Shown here piece by piece: positions 1 through 9,000 of a stretch of DNA of 47,625 nt (positions within the stretch are counted from its first letter, which is position 1; each line of letters begins with the position of its first letter). This DNA is from CAYSBE01 sp046309355. Lineage in GTDB: Bacteria; Bacteroidota; Bacteroidia; UKL13-3. The position numbers were made by a program, and so were the translations under genes. Location: the NCBI GenBank assembly GCA_046309355.1, contig JBKCPL010000040.1, forward strand, positions 1-47,625, in the 5' to 3' direction. The notes beneath the pieces were generated by a model. That model saw only the letters and a program-made list of their open reading frames with translations, searched no databases and was not told where the DNA came from.

Positions 1-876
1 ATAAAGGTTCGTATTTTGAAGTTCGGTGCCGAATTGCTTCACGATACAGCTATATGCGTGGGTGAGCCTATTCAACTCTTCAACAGGTCAGACTCGAACT
101 TCACCCGCTTCAGATACGATTTGTATAATCCGGCAACACAAACATCTACACTGCTCGATTCTATAAATTATCCAGCGCAGCGTGATTACACTTCGGATCC
201 ATTTAATACTGCAGGGCTGTATCAAGTCATTTCAACACCAATTCGATTCAGCAGCCAGATACCACCGGCAGCTTATCCTAATTGTTTGATGCGAGACACC
301 GTGACTGTAAAAGTAAGTGAAGCCATTGCCGACTTTGATATTGATTCTACCAATGTTCCTAAGTTTAGCTTCATTAATAAATCGTCTAACGCGGTTGCAT
401 ACGAGTGGACATTGTACAAAGAAGACGGTACAGTGCGCACATCTAAACAAGGCAATATCAACGACCCCGACTTCCGCGACATTGACCTTGGGCAGGATAA
501 GGGAACCTATCTGATGTGTCTGAAAGCCATCACAGCAGATTCTTTGGGATCATGTGAAGACACCGTGTGCAAGCCAATCATAAATCAGTTCTCAACAAAA
601 ATTAAAATCTTTAACGTATTCACTCCGGGCGGGGAGGATACACAAAATGATCGTTTCTGGGTTGAGATAGAAGGACATGAGAAGTTTGAAATATTCATTT
701 ACAACCGTTGGGGAGGTAAAGTTTTTGAATCCACCAATCCTCAAAATCCATGGGATGGCTCGAACATGAACGATGGAAGCCAGTGCCCTGCAGGAGTTTA
801 CTACTACATTATTAATTACAAGCTAAAAGCAGAAGGTGAAAAATCAGTTAATGGAACAGTAACCCTTATACGCTAA
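1..876 (+). CDS. T9SS cargo protein with gliding-motility-type C-terminal domain (5' partial)
   Basis: The frame is open from base 1 with no convincing start: the first candidate is a TTG at 16, and five sense codons precede it. The gene therefore almost certainly begins outside the window. The last ~90 residues, from IFNVFTPGGEDTQND through YNRWGGKVFES, PWDGSN and CPAGVYYYIINY to the final VTLIR, form a typical CHU_C / gliding motility-associated (type B) domain, which directs export by the T9SS. The visible upstream part looks like PKD/Ig-like extracellular modules: it has paired Cys and Asp/Asn-rich loops, but no enzyme motif. No PorP/SprF gene lies directly downstream, since the next gene is the convergent sucD. 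I infer a cell-surface or secreted protein; its specific role cannot be read. Confidence 0.85.
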   Translation: MKVRILKFGAELLHDTAICVGEPIQLFNRSDSNFTRFRYDLYNPATQTSTLLDSINYPAQRDYTSDPFNTAGLYQVISTPIRFSSQIPPAAYPNCLMRDTVTVKVSEAIADFDIDSTNVPKFSFINKSSNAVAYEWTLYKEDGTVRTSKQGNINDPDFRDIDLGQDKGTYLMCLKAITADSLGSCEDTVCKPIINQFSTKIKIFNVFTPGGEDTQNDRFWVEIEGHEKFEIFIYNRWGGKVFESTNPQNPWDGSNMNDGSQCPAGVYYYIINYKLKAEGEKSVNGTVTLIR

Positions 877-897
877 AGCAAGAACGGCTGATGTACA

Positions 898-935
898 AAA
901 AGGCGGCCCCACGCAATCGCGTGGGGCCGCCTTTT
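898..935 (+). terminator. Rho-independent terminator, perfect 17-bp stem
   Basis: A G+C-rich core (GGCGGCCCCACGC and its complement) closed by the tetraloop AATC is flanked by A4 on the left and T4 on the right, with more T residues to 942. It starts 21 bases after the stop codon of the T9SS cargo gene. The A-tract and T-tract make it usable in both directions. Confidence 0.9.
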
Positions 936-1053
936 CTTTTTTAATGCTATTACTGCTTTCATACTTATGCAGCTACGTATTAATTGGACATTACCACGAT
1001 AAAACTATTAAGTGAGCGATACCTTCTTCAGTACTACACTTTGCTGCAAGCAC

Positions 1054-1081
1054 AAAAAAGCCCCGTTAACGGGGCTTTTTT
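1054..1081 (-). terminator. Bidirectional terminator behind sucD
   Basis: A perfect palindrome, A6-GCCCCGTT/AACGGGGC-T6, with its centre between 1067 and 1068. It sits 18 bases downstream of the sucD stop on the minus strand. Its T-tract on the plus strand could also catch read-through from the left. Confidence 0.88.
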
Positions 1082-1099
1082 AAATTAACTGTAATGCAA

Positions 1100-1984
1100 T
1101 TATTTTGATTTAGCAGAAAGCACCTCTGCCATTTTATTGCCAATATCAGCGGGGCTTTCAACAACGTGTAATCCACACTCGGCCATTATTTTCATTTTAG
1201 CGGCAGCTGTATCGTCTTTGCCGCCAATAATAGCTCCGGCATGTCCCATTCTTCGGCCAGGAGGAGCTGTTTGTCCGGCAATAAATCCGACAACGGGCTT
1301 TTTGTTTCCGTTCGCTTTTACCCAACGTGCAGCATCAGCTTCATAGCTCCCACCGATTTCTCCAATCATTACAATAGCATCGGTTTCGGGATCGTTCATC
1401 AGCATTTCAACAGCATCTTTGGTAGGCGTACCAATGATTGGATCGCCTCCTATTCCAATGGCGGTTGAAACACCCATACCGGCTTTTACAATTTGGTCGG
1501 CTGCCTCATAGGTTAATGTCCCCGATTTGGATACGATACCTATTCTTCCTTTTTTAAATACAAAACCGGGCATGATGCCCACTTTTGCCTCACCGGGTGT
1601 TATCACACCAGGGCAGTTTGGCCCAATCAATACACAACCTCTGCTTTTGATGTATTCTTTTACAGGAATCATATCTGATACCGGTATTCCTTCGGTTATA
1701 CATACAATTACTTTTATTCCGGCATCGGCTGCTTCCATAATAGCATCGGCTGCAAAAGCAGGGGGCACGAAAATGATGGAAACATTGGCTCCGGCTTTAT
1801 CAACAGCATCCTTAACCGTATTAAAAACTGGTTTATCCAGGTGCATTTGTCCGCCTTTACCGGGGGTAACACCGCCCACTAACTGGGTTCCGTATTCAAT
1901 CATTTGCTGTGCATGAAAGCTTCCTTCGCTTCCGGTAAAGCCTTGCACAATTACTTTGGAGTCTTTATTAACAAGTACTGACAT
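1100..1984 (-). CDS. sucD: Succinyl-CoA synthetase (ADP-forming) alpha subunit
   Basis: With SucC this subunit interconverts succinyl-CoA and succinate with substrate-level ATP formation in the cytoplasmic TCA cycle. Its 294 residues are the usual length. The N-terminal CoA-binding domain shows VIVQGFTGSEGSFH (residues 11-24) and GGVTPGKGG (37-45). The ligase domain has GPNCPGVITPGE (121-132), and the phosphorylated active-site histidine lies in GHAGAI (His248). The start ATG follows an A+T-rich leader. sucC is not adjacent, which is common in Bacteroidota. The gene ends at its own strong terminator and looks monocistronic. A near-consensus -7 box, CATATTTG on the minus strand, lies about 25 bases upstream, but it is one base off TAnnTTTG and I do not list it separately. 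Confidence 0.97.
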   Translation of the reverse strand: MSVLVNKDSKVIVQGFTGSEGSFHAQQMIEYGTQLVGGVTPGKGGQMHLDKPVFNTVKDAVDKAGANVSIIFVPPAFAADAIMEAADAGIKVIVCITEGIPVSDMIPVKEYIKSRGCVLIGPNCPGVITPGEAKVGIMPGFVFKKGRIGIVSKSGTLTYEAADQIVKAGMGVSTAIGIGGDPIIGTPTKDAVEMLMNDPETDAIVMIGEIGGSYEADAARWVKANGNKKPVVGFIAGQTAPPGRRMGHAGAIIGGKDDTAAAKMKIMAECGLHVVESPADIGNKMAEVLSAKSK

Positions 1985-2153
1985 CTTATTTACTTTTTAT
2001 AGTGGCGCAAATATGTGCTTTTTTAGTTGAAAAAAAACATGCGCTGAACTTCGCCAGTGGCCTTGGCCAAACAGGTATGAATATACGCTCGCTACGGTCA
2101 AGAAGGACAAAGTGAATCGACAAATTAAGTAGCTCAATATGGGTGTTAAGTCC

Positions 2154-3929
2154 CTAAACGGGTGTGTTTTCGATAGGACTTGGTGCTGATGAAAACTGTT
2201 TTTCAAAAAGATCTTTATATGTAGTAGGCCTGCCGATAAGATCGAGATGTGTGCCCTGTTCTATTATGCGTCCCGATTTCAGAACAACTATAGTATCGGC
2301 ATTAACTACTGTAGATAAGCGGTGAGCTATAATAATGCATGTTCGGTTGTTCATGAGCACCTGTGTTGCCTGTTGAATGAGCTGCTCACTTTCGTAGTCG
2401 ATATTGGCTGTAGCTTCATCCAGTATGAGTACTTCAGGATTATACAGCCAGGCCCGGGTAAATGCAATAAGTTGACGTTGACCGGTAGATAGTGAAAGGC
2501 CCCGTTCAAATACCTGTTGTTTATATCCATCCGGTAGTTTGCTGATAAACACATCCGCACCGGTTTTTATAGCAGCTTCTTTTACCTGTTCTTCGGTTAT
2601 ATGCTCATTGAATAGCCGAATATTTTCAAGCACACTTCCACTGAATAAAAATACATCTTGCGGAACAAGAGCGATGTGTTTACGAAGTGTTTCCAGGTTG
2701 TAGTTTTCTACGGGTATATCATCAATATGAATGCTTCCTGACTGATGGGTATAAAAGCGATTTATCAATTGCACAATGGTTGATTTACCCGAACCGGTTT
2801 CGCCCACTATGGCCAAGGTTTTTCCGGCAGGAACGGTAAAGCTGATGTTATCCAGCACCGCATGTTCATTACTGTAGCTGAATGATACATCACGGAAATC
2901 GATTTTCCCTTTTTGAACAGTGTAAGAAGTAAGTGTGGTCTGTTCGGTGCTTTCTGCATCATCGGTTAACTTAAATATGCGATCGGCTGCTACCATTCCC
3001 ATTTGCAGGGTATTAAACCTATCGGCAATTTGACGGATAGGTCTAAAGAACATGTTTACGTACATGATAAAAGCAACCAGTATACCGGCAGAAGTTTGGT
3101 AATCTATGATTTGCAATGAGCCGTACCACACAATTAATCCAACCGATACAGCAGCAATGATTTCAACAACCGGAAAAAAAACCGAGTAGTAAAAAATAGA
3201 ACGGATATTTGCATCGCGGTGTGAGGCGTTGATGGTCTTAAATTTTAGTAATTCTGCATGTTCGCGGTTAAAAAGCTGAACGATGTGCATACCCTGTATA
3301 TGCTCCTGTACAAAGGTGTTCAGCCGGGCCACTTCGTTCCTTACCCGTTCAAAACTAATTCGCACCTTTTCTTTAAACACATAACCGGCATACAAAAGCA
3401 GCGGCAAAACCGACAGGCTAACCAGCGATAAGCGCCAATCGGTAGCAAACATCAGTATGAGAATGAAAAGGATTTGAAGCAAATCGCCAGCGATGTTAAT
3501 CAATCCCTCACTATAGATATCAGCAATGGTTTCAATATCGGAAACACTTCGGGTAACAAGTGTTCCTACCGGTGTTTTATCATAGAAACGAATGCGTGAG
3601 TGAATTAATTTATCGTATACCTTTAAACGTAAATCGCGCAATACATTTTGTCCGATGATACCGGATATAATGGTGTTTAGTAGCTGAAAAACAACCTGTA
3701 CAACAAGTAATACACCAATCCATATAGAAATGGTTACTAATCCGGCAGCGTCTTTATTCGCCATGTATGTATCAATGCATTGCTGCATCAGGTAGGGCCT
3801 GTAGGGACCCAGAAATGCAATGGCTACCGTAAGCAACAGGGATGAAAGCAGTAACCCTGAGTATGACTTAGCCAAGGAATAAATGCGCCAGATGAGTGAA
3901 AAAGTTCCTGCAGTATTTGATTGGGTCAT
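2154..3929 (-). CDS. ABC exporter, fused permease and ATPase (MsbA/multidrug type)
   Basis: A 591-residue half-transporter that works as a homodimer in the inner membrane and exports lipids, drugs or peptides using ATP. The first ~330 residues form a six-helix ABC type I membrane domain. The ATPase domain has Walker A GETGSGKST (about residues 374-382), the Q-loop VPQDVFLF, the signature LSTGQRQ (about 480), Walker B VLILDEATANID (about 500) and the switch histidine in IIAHRLSTV. Length and order match the MsbA/LmrA-like family of Bacteroidota. The substrate cannot be predicted. The gene stands between sucD and tRNA-Arg on the same strand with 169- and 60-base gaps, so no operon partner is evident. 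Confidence 0.93.
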   Translation of the reverse strand: MTQSNTAGTFSLIWRIYSLAKSYSGLLLSSLLLTVAIAFLGPYRPYLMQQCIDTYMANKDAAGLVTISIWIGVLLVVQVVFQLLNTIISGIIGQNVLRDLRLKVYDKLIHSRIRFYDKTPVGTLVTRSVSDIETIADIYSEGLINIAGDLLQILFILILMFATDWRLSLVSLSVLPLLLYAGYVFKEKVRISFERVRNEVARLNTFVQEHIQGMHIVQLFNREHAELLKFKTINASHRDANIRSIFYYSVFFPVVEIIAAVSVGLIVWYGSLQIIDYQTSAGILVAFIMYVNMFFRPIRQIADRFNTLQMGMVAADRIFKLTDDAESTEQTTLTSYTVQKGKIDFRDVSFSYSNEHAVLDNISFTVPAGKTLAIVGETGSGKSTIVQLINRFYTHQSGSIHIDDIPVENYNLETLRKHIALVPQDVFLFSGSVLENIRLFNEHITEEQVKEAAIKTGADVFISKLPDGYKQQVFERGLSLSTGQRQLIAFTRAWLYNPEVLILDEATANIDYESEQLIQQATQVLMNNRTCIIIAHRLSTVVNADTIVVLKSGRIIEQGTHLDLIGRPTTYKDLFEKQFSSAPSPIENTPV

Positions 3930-3989
3930 GTAAAGGCAGAGAGTTTAGTCATGCAGGTGTATTGAACTTTTTGCATCAGTAGGCTTATG

Positions 3990-4064
3990 TGGTAGTCTCG
4001 ACAGGAATCGAACCTGTATCAAAAGTTTAGGAAACTTCTATTCTATCCATTGAACTACGAGACC
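3990..4064 (-). tRNA. tRNA-Arg (anticodon CCT), CCA encoded
   Basis: The minus strand folds into a full cloverleaf. The acceptor is GGTCTCG/CGAGACT with a G-U first pair, and the D-stem is GTTC/GAAT. The anticodon stem GAAGT/ACTTT holds the loop TTCCTAA, giving anticodon CCT (4029-4031) for AGG codons. A 4-base variable loop follows, then T-stem ACAGG/CCTGT around TTCGATT. Discriminator A (3993) is followed by genome-encoded CCA (3990-3992). Confidence 0.97.
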
Positions 4065-4091
4065 ATAATAAAACGTGATGGATATTGCTTT

Positions 4092-4114
4092 CAACTTTAC
4101 TTCTAATAAAGTTG
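4092..4114 (-). other. A+T-rich hairpin between the OmpA-like gene and tRNA-Arg
   Basis: CAACTTTA and TAAAGTTG form an 8-bp perfect stem around a 7-base loop, 31 bases past the OmpA-like stop codon. It lacks a following U-tract on either strand. It may slow transcription at the end of the surface-protein operon, but it is not a standard intrinsic terminator. Confidence 0.45.
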
Positions 4115-4120
4115 GGATTG

Positions 4121-4128
4121 CAAATATA
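4121..4128 (-). promoter_or_regulatory. Possible -7 promoter box for tRNA-Arg
   Basis: TATATTTG on the minus strand matches the Bacteroidota -7 consensus TAnnTTTG exactly, 57 bases before the tRNA 5' end. No TTTG is seen at the usual -33 spacing, so this is a weak call. Such an octamer is expected by chance every one to two kilobases in DNA this A+T-rich. Confidence 0.35.
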
Positions 4129-4144
4129 GGAGAATAAAACTTTC

Positions 4145-4855
4145 CTAGTTCTCGAGTATAATCTCAACCCTGCGGCATTTTTCTTTATCTAGTGTGTTTA
4201 CACTACCGCATCCGGCCTCAGGCATAGACATTATTTTTGCTGTTTGTTTAGGTACGTTCTTAAGTGCCGTATTACAGCGGTTAGTTGCTAATTTAGCATT
4301 GTACTTTTCGGTTCCTACATCATCAGTGTACGCACGCATTTGTATAACAGAAGCTGTTTTGTTTGATAAAAACTTTCTTATAGCTGATATTTGTTTAACG
4401 TTTAACCGGTATGCATCAAACGCATAAAACAAAAGCAGTTTATTATTGCCAATGAGTGCATAAGACCCCGGAGTTACATCAGTTATATCATCCAAGGTAG
4501 CATCTTCACTATACCGATGTGAGTCAATCTTTTTATTTCTGTTTTTAGCTTGCTCACTTACCAGCTTTTCCAGTGCGAGCATACGCTTGTTGAGGGCATC
4601 AATTTCGGTATCCTGTCTGGTCAGGCGGCTAATTAAAGAATCAATGATTTCATTGCTTACAACTCCACTTCCAGGCTCCTCCGTATTTAACTTATCGGCA
4701 ATATACTTGTTTACTTTGTTGCGCATTTCAACAGCCTGTTGCTTTATCTGCTGGCTATTTGTGCTACTGGTATCGCTTTTGCTTTTTTGTGCCAAAACAG
4801 GCAAGGCAAAAACTAAACTAAAAACAGCCACTACAAACCGGCTATACTTAATCAT
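4145..4855 (-). CDS. OmpA-like periplasmic/outer-membrane protein downstream of PorP/SprF
   Basis: A signal peptide (MIKYSRFVVAVFSLVFALPVLAQ) is followed by a Gln/Lys-rich segment and a predicted coiled coil (about residues 60-105). The C-terminal ~110 residues resemble the OmpA/MotB peptidoglycan-associated fold, with AYTDDVGTEKYNAKLATNRC recalling the canonical HTDxxGs.xyN..LS..RA and CRRVEIILEN recalling the final NRRVEI strand. The usual GH before TD is missing, so peptidoglycan binding may be altered. Two Cys pairs occur in this domain. The start overlaps the end of the PorP/SprF gene by 8 bases, which suggests translational coupling. I infer an accessory that links the SprF-like protein or its cargo to the cell wall. 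The family assignment rests on motif resemblance only. Confidence 0.7.
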   Translation of the reverse strand: MIKYSRFVVAVFSLVFALPVLAQKSKSDTSSTNSQQIKQQAVEMRNKVNKYIADKLNTEEPGSGVVSNEIIDSLISRLTRQDTEIDALNKRMLALEKLVSEQAKNRNKKIDSHRYSEDATLDDITDVTPGSYALIGNNKLLLFYAFDAYRLNVKQISAIRKFLSNKTASVIQMRAYTDDVGTEKYNAKLATNRCNTALKNVPKQTAKIMSMPEAGCGSVNTLDKEKCRRVEIILEN

Positions 4856-5975
4856 TGTACTTGGCTATTAAAAGTTCGAGTGATGTTTGCAATTCCTTAA
4901 TGCGCTTAAGCTGCTCAATATTTTCTATCTTGTATTTTGATAAAATCTTTTCCAGATCGCGGTTTATTTTTGCCAGTTCGTTTTTCACATTTACTAGCCC
5001 GGGGTTTGATTTTTCAATGTTTATCAAGCCATTTATACGCAGGTTAATTTTTTCAATTTGATCCTGAATGATTGCTTCATCTACTACTTCCTGCTTTTTA
5101 CGTATGCGTTTTTCCGGCTTTTTGAAGTTAAAGGCAATTGCAATTTCATTTTGCGCAGGTGCGAGTCTGTTCATATCGCTAGTATGATGGTAGTAATTGT
5201 ATCCTATAACTACATTTTTAAAGTTAATTCCGAAACCCGCTACAACTGTTCCATTTGTTCTGTACCCTGTAGTTAAATTCAATACATCGTTCCAGGCACC
5301 GGTTATTAGTAAATCTACCAGCTTGGGCGATAGCGTGAAGTTGTAGTAATTTACCATAGGCTTCAGAGTATATATTTTTTCCTCATCCAAGAAAAATTTA
5401 TAATTAGTACCAAGCACAAAGAAACTGCTTAAAGATTGTGCTCCGGTCGCCATCATGGGTGACGAAGCATGGATTTCAAACTGAGTTTTGTATCTGTAAA
5501 CCAATCCGGCACCTGCAGTGAAATACATTTTATTTAAATCAGGTAAATTCAAATTGGGATCAGCCCTGTCAACTGAACTATTAATCAAATCTTCATTCAA
5601 ATTTGTTTGCATAAACCCAACACTCAATCCAAACGTCAATTTATGGTCGTCAGTTAAGCGTATGTTTTTGCTGTAGGCACCTTCTGTATTGATAGTACGG
5701 AATGCCCCGTTCCAGTGATTGATAATTTTGAATCCCAGCCCTGTATTGTTGGCAAACGGGGTATGCAATGCAAAATTTATAGTTCTTGGTGCCGATTCAA
5801 TTCCGCCCACCATAGTTCGTGCATTTAAAATGGTATGCAGATTGTCGTAGCTGCCGGCCATTGCCGGATTAGCTAAAAAGGGATTAAACAGGTTGGTGTA
5901 ATAGCTTGACCTGTCTTGGGCATCGGCAGTAAAAACAAATGCTGCCAATACGATGAATGATATATACTTTTTCAT
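4848..5975 (-). CDS. PorP/SprF-family T9SS outer-membrane protein
   Basis: This 375-residue protein starts with a signal peptide ending at TADAQ. It shows the family's N-terminal hallmark, YYTNLFNPFLANPAMAGSY, followed by repeated amphipathic beta strands of a 14-strand-type barrel (LTFGLSVGF, YFTAGAGLVYRY, IGYNYYHH). After about residue 285 there is an unusual charged coiled-coil tail (KKPEKRIRKKQEVVDEA onward, rich in Ile/Leu heptads) that ordinary PorP/SprF members do not need. In Flavobacterium johnsoniae, SprF-like proteins are required for secretion of partner proteins with type B C-terminal domains and are encoded next to them. That matches the 1725-residue gene immediately upstream (28-base gap). 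The tail probably contacts the coupled OmpA-like protein; this is inference. Confidence 0.9.
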   Translation of the reverse strand: MKKYISFIVLAAFVFTADAQDRSSYYTNLFNPFLANPAMAGSYDNLHTILNARTMVGGIESAPRTINFALHTPFANNTGLGFKIINHWNGAFRTINTEGAYSKNIRLTDDHKLTFGLSVGFMQTNLNEDLINSSVDRADPNLNLPDLNKMYFTAGAGLVYRYKTQFEIHASSPMMATGAQSLSSFFVLGTNYKFFLDEEKIYTLKPMVNYYNFTLSPKLVDLLITGAWNDVLNLTTGYRTNGTVVAGFGINFKNVVIGYNYYHHTSDMNRLAPAQNEIAIAFNFKKPEKRIRKKQEVVDEAIIQDQIEKINLRINGLINIEKSNPGLVNVKNELAKINRDLEKILSKYKIENIEQLKRIKELQTSLELLIAKYND

Positions 5976-6003
5976 ATTGATGTGTGTTTAGGTGTTTTTA
6001 TTA

Positions 6004-9000
6004 TTATTTAACAATGTTTAGTGCGCCTTTAAATTCATCCCCATTTGCGGGATTCCTGAAAATGAAATAGTACACACCGGTTGGCAGCCTCTTTCCGTCA
6101 TAGCTTCCGTCCCAGTCATTCTTGTAGTTGCTTATTATTTTATACACTTCCATGCCTGACTCGTTGTATATGGTTAGGCTATAATTGGCATACAACTGCA
6201 CATTTTGCACTGCAAAGTAGTCGTTGATTCCGTCTCCATTAGGCGACATGAAATTATTAGCCGGCAAGTCCAGGTTAAGTTCAATTTCATCATTTACTTG
6301 AACAGTTATTACTGCGGTGTCGTATAATGCAGTGGGCTGATCGTCTTTTACAATCACACTTAATTTATATTCCTTTGTCTTTTCATAATCAAGCGCTGAT
6401 ACCACAGTAAGCTCACCGGTGTTTTCGTTCAGTGCAAAAGGTAGCTGTTCGGCATCAGTCAGTATATACTTCAGATTAGCACCTGCATCGGGTGAAGAGG
6501 ACAACACAATGCCTACATCTTCTCCTGTAGCTGCCATCTCACTTATGTCAAACCGTTGATTATTAATTGTCGGTTTTTCGCTTACATCAGCTATGGTAAT
6601 TACAAAGGCCCTATCTATCGTATCACCACCCGAATCGGTCGACTTAACGCGGATATTATAGGTAGATTTTACTTCAAAGTTGGCTGAGAAATTTGCCAGT
6701 AATTTATTCTGGTCAATAATGAATGAGGCATTATCTGCATCTCCGATGCCAGGAACAAATGCATAGGTATGGGCATCAACGGCATCAATATCAACAGTAC
6801 TAAAATTGCCTACGATTGTCTGTTTCGGAGCATTTTCGTTGAGTACTTTGTTCGACAGTAGTAAATCAGTTGGACCATCATTGGCATCGGTAATATTAAC
6901 AACAAATACGCGTTCGAATATTTCATTGGTAACATCGGTGGTGCGCACACGTATACTGTACGATTGTTTGGCTTCAAAGTTGAACGACAAATTAGTAAGC
7001 AAAGAGTCGTTTTGAACAGTAAAGCGAATATTGTCATTTGAACCTGTTCCACCGACAAGTGTATATACAAAACCTGATGTCTGGTCGGCATCGGTTGATG
7101 TAAATGAGCCAACATAACTACCAACCGGCAAATTTTCACTTACACTCAGGTTGCTAATAGTAAGCGCAGTTGGTGCGTCATTTGTATCGGTAACATTAAT
7201 TACAAACTGACGAACAAACATATTACCTGCAGCATCGCTGGTTTGTAAAAATACCAGATAAAACTTCTTGGTTTCGTAATCAAATACTTCGGTAGTGCGG
7301 AGTTCATTTCCTACTATAAAAAACTTGTCGTTGTTATTGCCGTTTATATTTGCAAATGCATACGTAAATGCGTCAAGCGTGTCTTCATCAATGGTGCTCA
7401 TGGTGCATACCACGGTGCCTATTACAGAGTTTTCAGGCACTGTTGATTTGCTTAAAATAATATTTGTAGGAGCATCACTGCTGTCCAGTATGGTTATAAC
7501 AAATGCTTTTTGAAAGGTTCCACCTCTGCCATCATTGGTTGAAATTCGGATAGCATACGTTTTCTGCAATTCGTAATTAAACACCCGGTTTGAACGAAGC
7601 TCACCACCCTGAATTACAAAGGATGCATTATCATCAGAGCCCGTACCACTGACCAATGAATAGGTAAAAGTATTGGCATCTTCATCCGTACTTGATAGGC
7701 GTGCTACTACCGAACGGTTAGCTCTTTTTTCTGCAATTTCATCACTTGATAATACGATATCGGTAGGGGCATCATTTGCATCGGATATGCTTACATCTAA
7801 CTGACGAATAAAACTTAACCCGCCTACATCGGTAACTCGTACACGAATGCTGTAAATGTTTTTCGATTCAAAATTAAATACCTCATTCGAGTACAAAGTG
7901 TCGTTTTGAATCCAGAACGAACCGTTATCAACGGCTCCTGAGCCACTAACAAAACTGTAGCTGAACGCATCATTCTGATCGGCATCATTTGTGTAAAATA
8001 TGCCAATGAATGATCGGGTGGGTTTGTTTTCATCAATAGAGCTAGTGATTAATGTCGTATTTACTGGTGCATCGTTACTGTCTGTTATGTTTATAACAAA
8101 TTGCTTGGTAAAGTTTCCGCCTTTGCCATCACTGGTTTGTATCTGAATAACATATAGCTTTTTCGATTCAAAGTCAGCTACCGTATTTATTTTAAGTTCA
8201 TTTCCACTAATCAGGAAAAACACATTGTCGTTGTTGCCTCCGGTAGTAAGGCTGTAGCTAAACACATCGTTCACATCTTCATCAGTTGTGGTTAATGTTC
8301 CTATAACGCTGCCTACGGGCCTGTTTTCAGTGCTGTTCGCATTCGACAGTGTAATATTTGTGGGCATATCATTTATATCCAGTACGCTTATTCTGAAGGT
8401 ATCTGAAAATGTTCCTCCGTTTCCGTCATTGGTTTGAATACGTATCAGCAGTGAAGGCAACGTTTCAAAATTAAACACAGCGTTTGTACGTAATTGATTT
8501 CCTACAATGCTAAACAAGTTATTATTCGAAGAACCCACACCCGCAACAAGTGAATACGTAAATGATTGACCGGCATCTGCATCTACCGTTGATAAAACCC
8601 CCACAACTGTTCCCAGTAGGGAGTTTTCATTTACCGAACTTGCACTCAGATTTACTGCAGTAGGCACATCGTTGCTATCGTTTACCATTATGGTAAATAC
8701 TTTTTGAAAACTCAATGATCCATTATCAGTAGTGGCTACACGAATGCTGAATGTAGATACCGTTTCAAAATCGAGAACGGCCGATGTAAACAAGCTGTCA
8801 TTTCGTATGGCAAACAGAGCATTGTTGTTTCCTCCTAATCCATTAACAAGGCTATACGTAAACGTATTTCCCTGATCAGGGTCAGTACTGCTAAACATAC
8901 CGATAAAACTACCTGCCGGCCTGTTTTCATTAATGTTTGAAATACTTAAAGCAATATCTGTAGGCGCGTCATTTATATCACGGACATTAATTTGTATTAA

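Noticed and set aside
2058..2069. TGGCC-TT-GGCCA palindrome after the ABC exporter
   Set aside because: Only 5 bp of stem, and no U-tract directly follows, so it is not a convincing terminator.
1997..2206. 69-residue minus-strand frame between sucD and the ABC exporter
   Set aside because: It overlaps the exporter's 3' end by 53 bases, has no family resemblance, and the codons read like non-coding spacer.
3990..4064. tRNA-Arg as an integration site of a mobile element
   Set aside because: No integrase gene and no direct repeat of the tRNA 3' end were found nearby.
4092..4114. Intrinsic terminator for the surface-protein operon
   Set aside because: The stem is A+T-rich and no U-tract follows on the minus strand. 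It is listed only as a hairpin.
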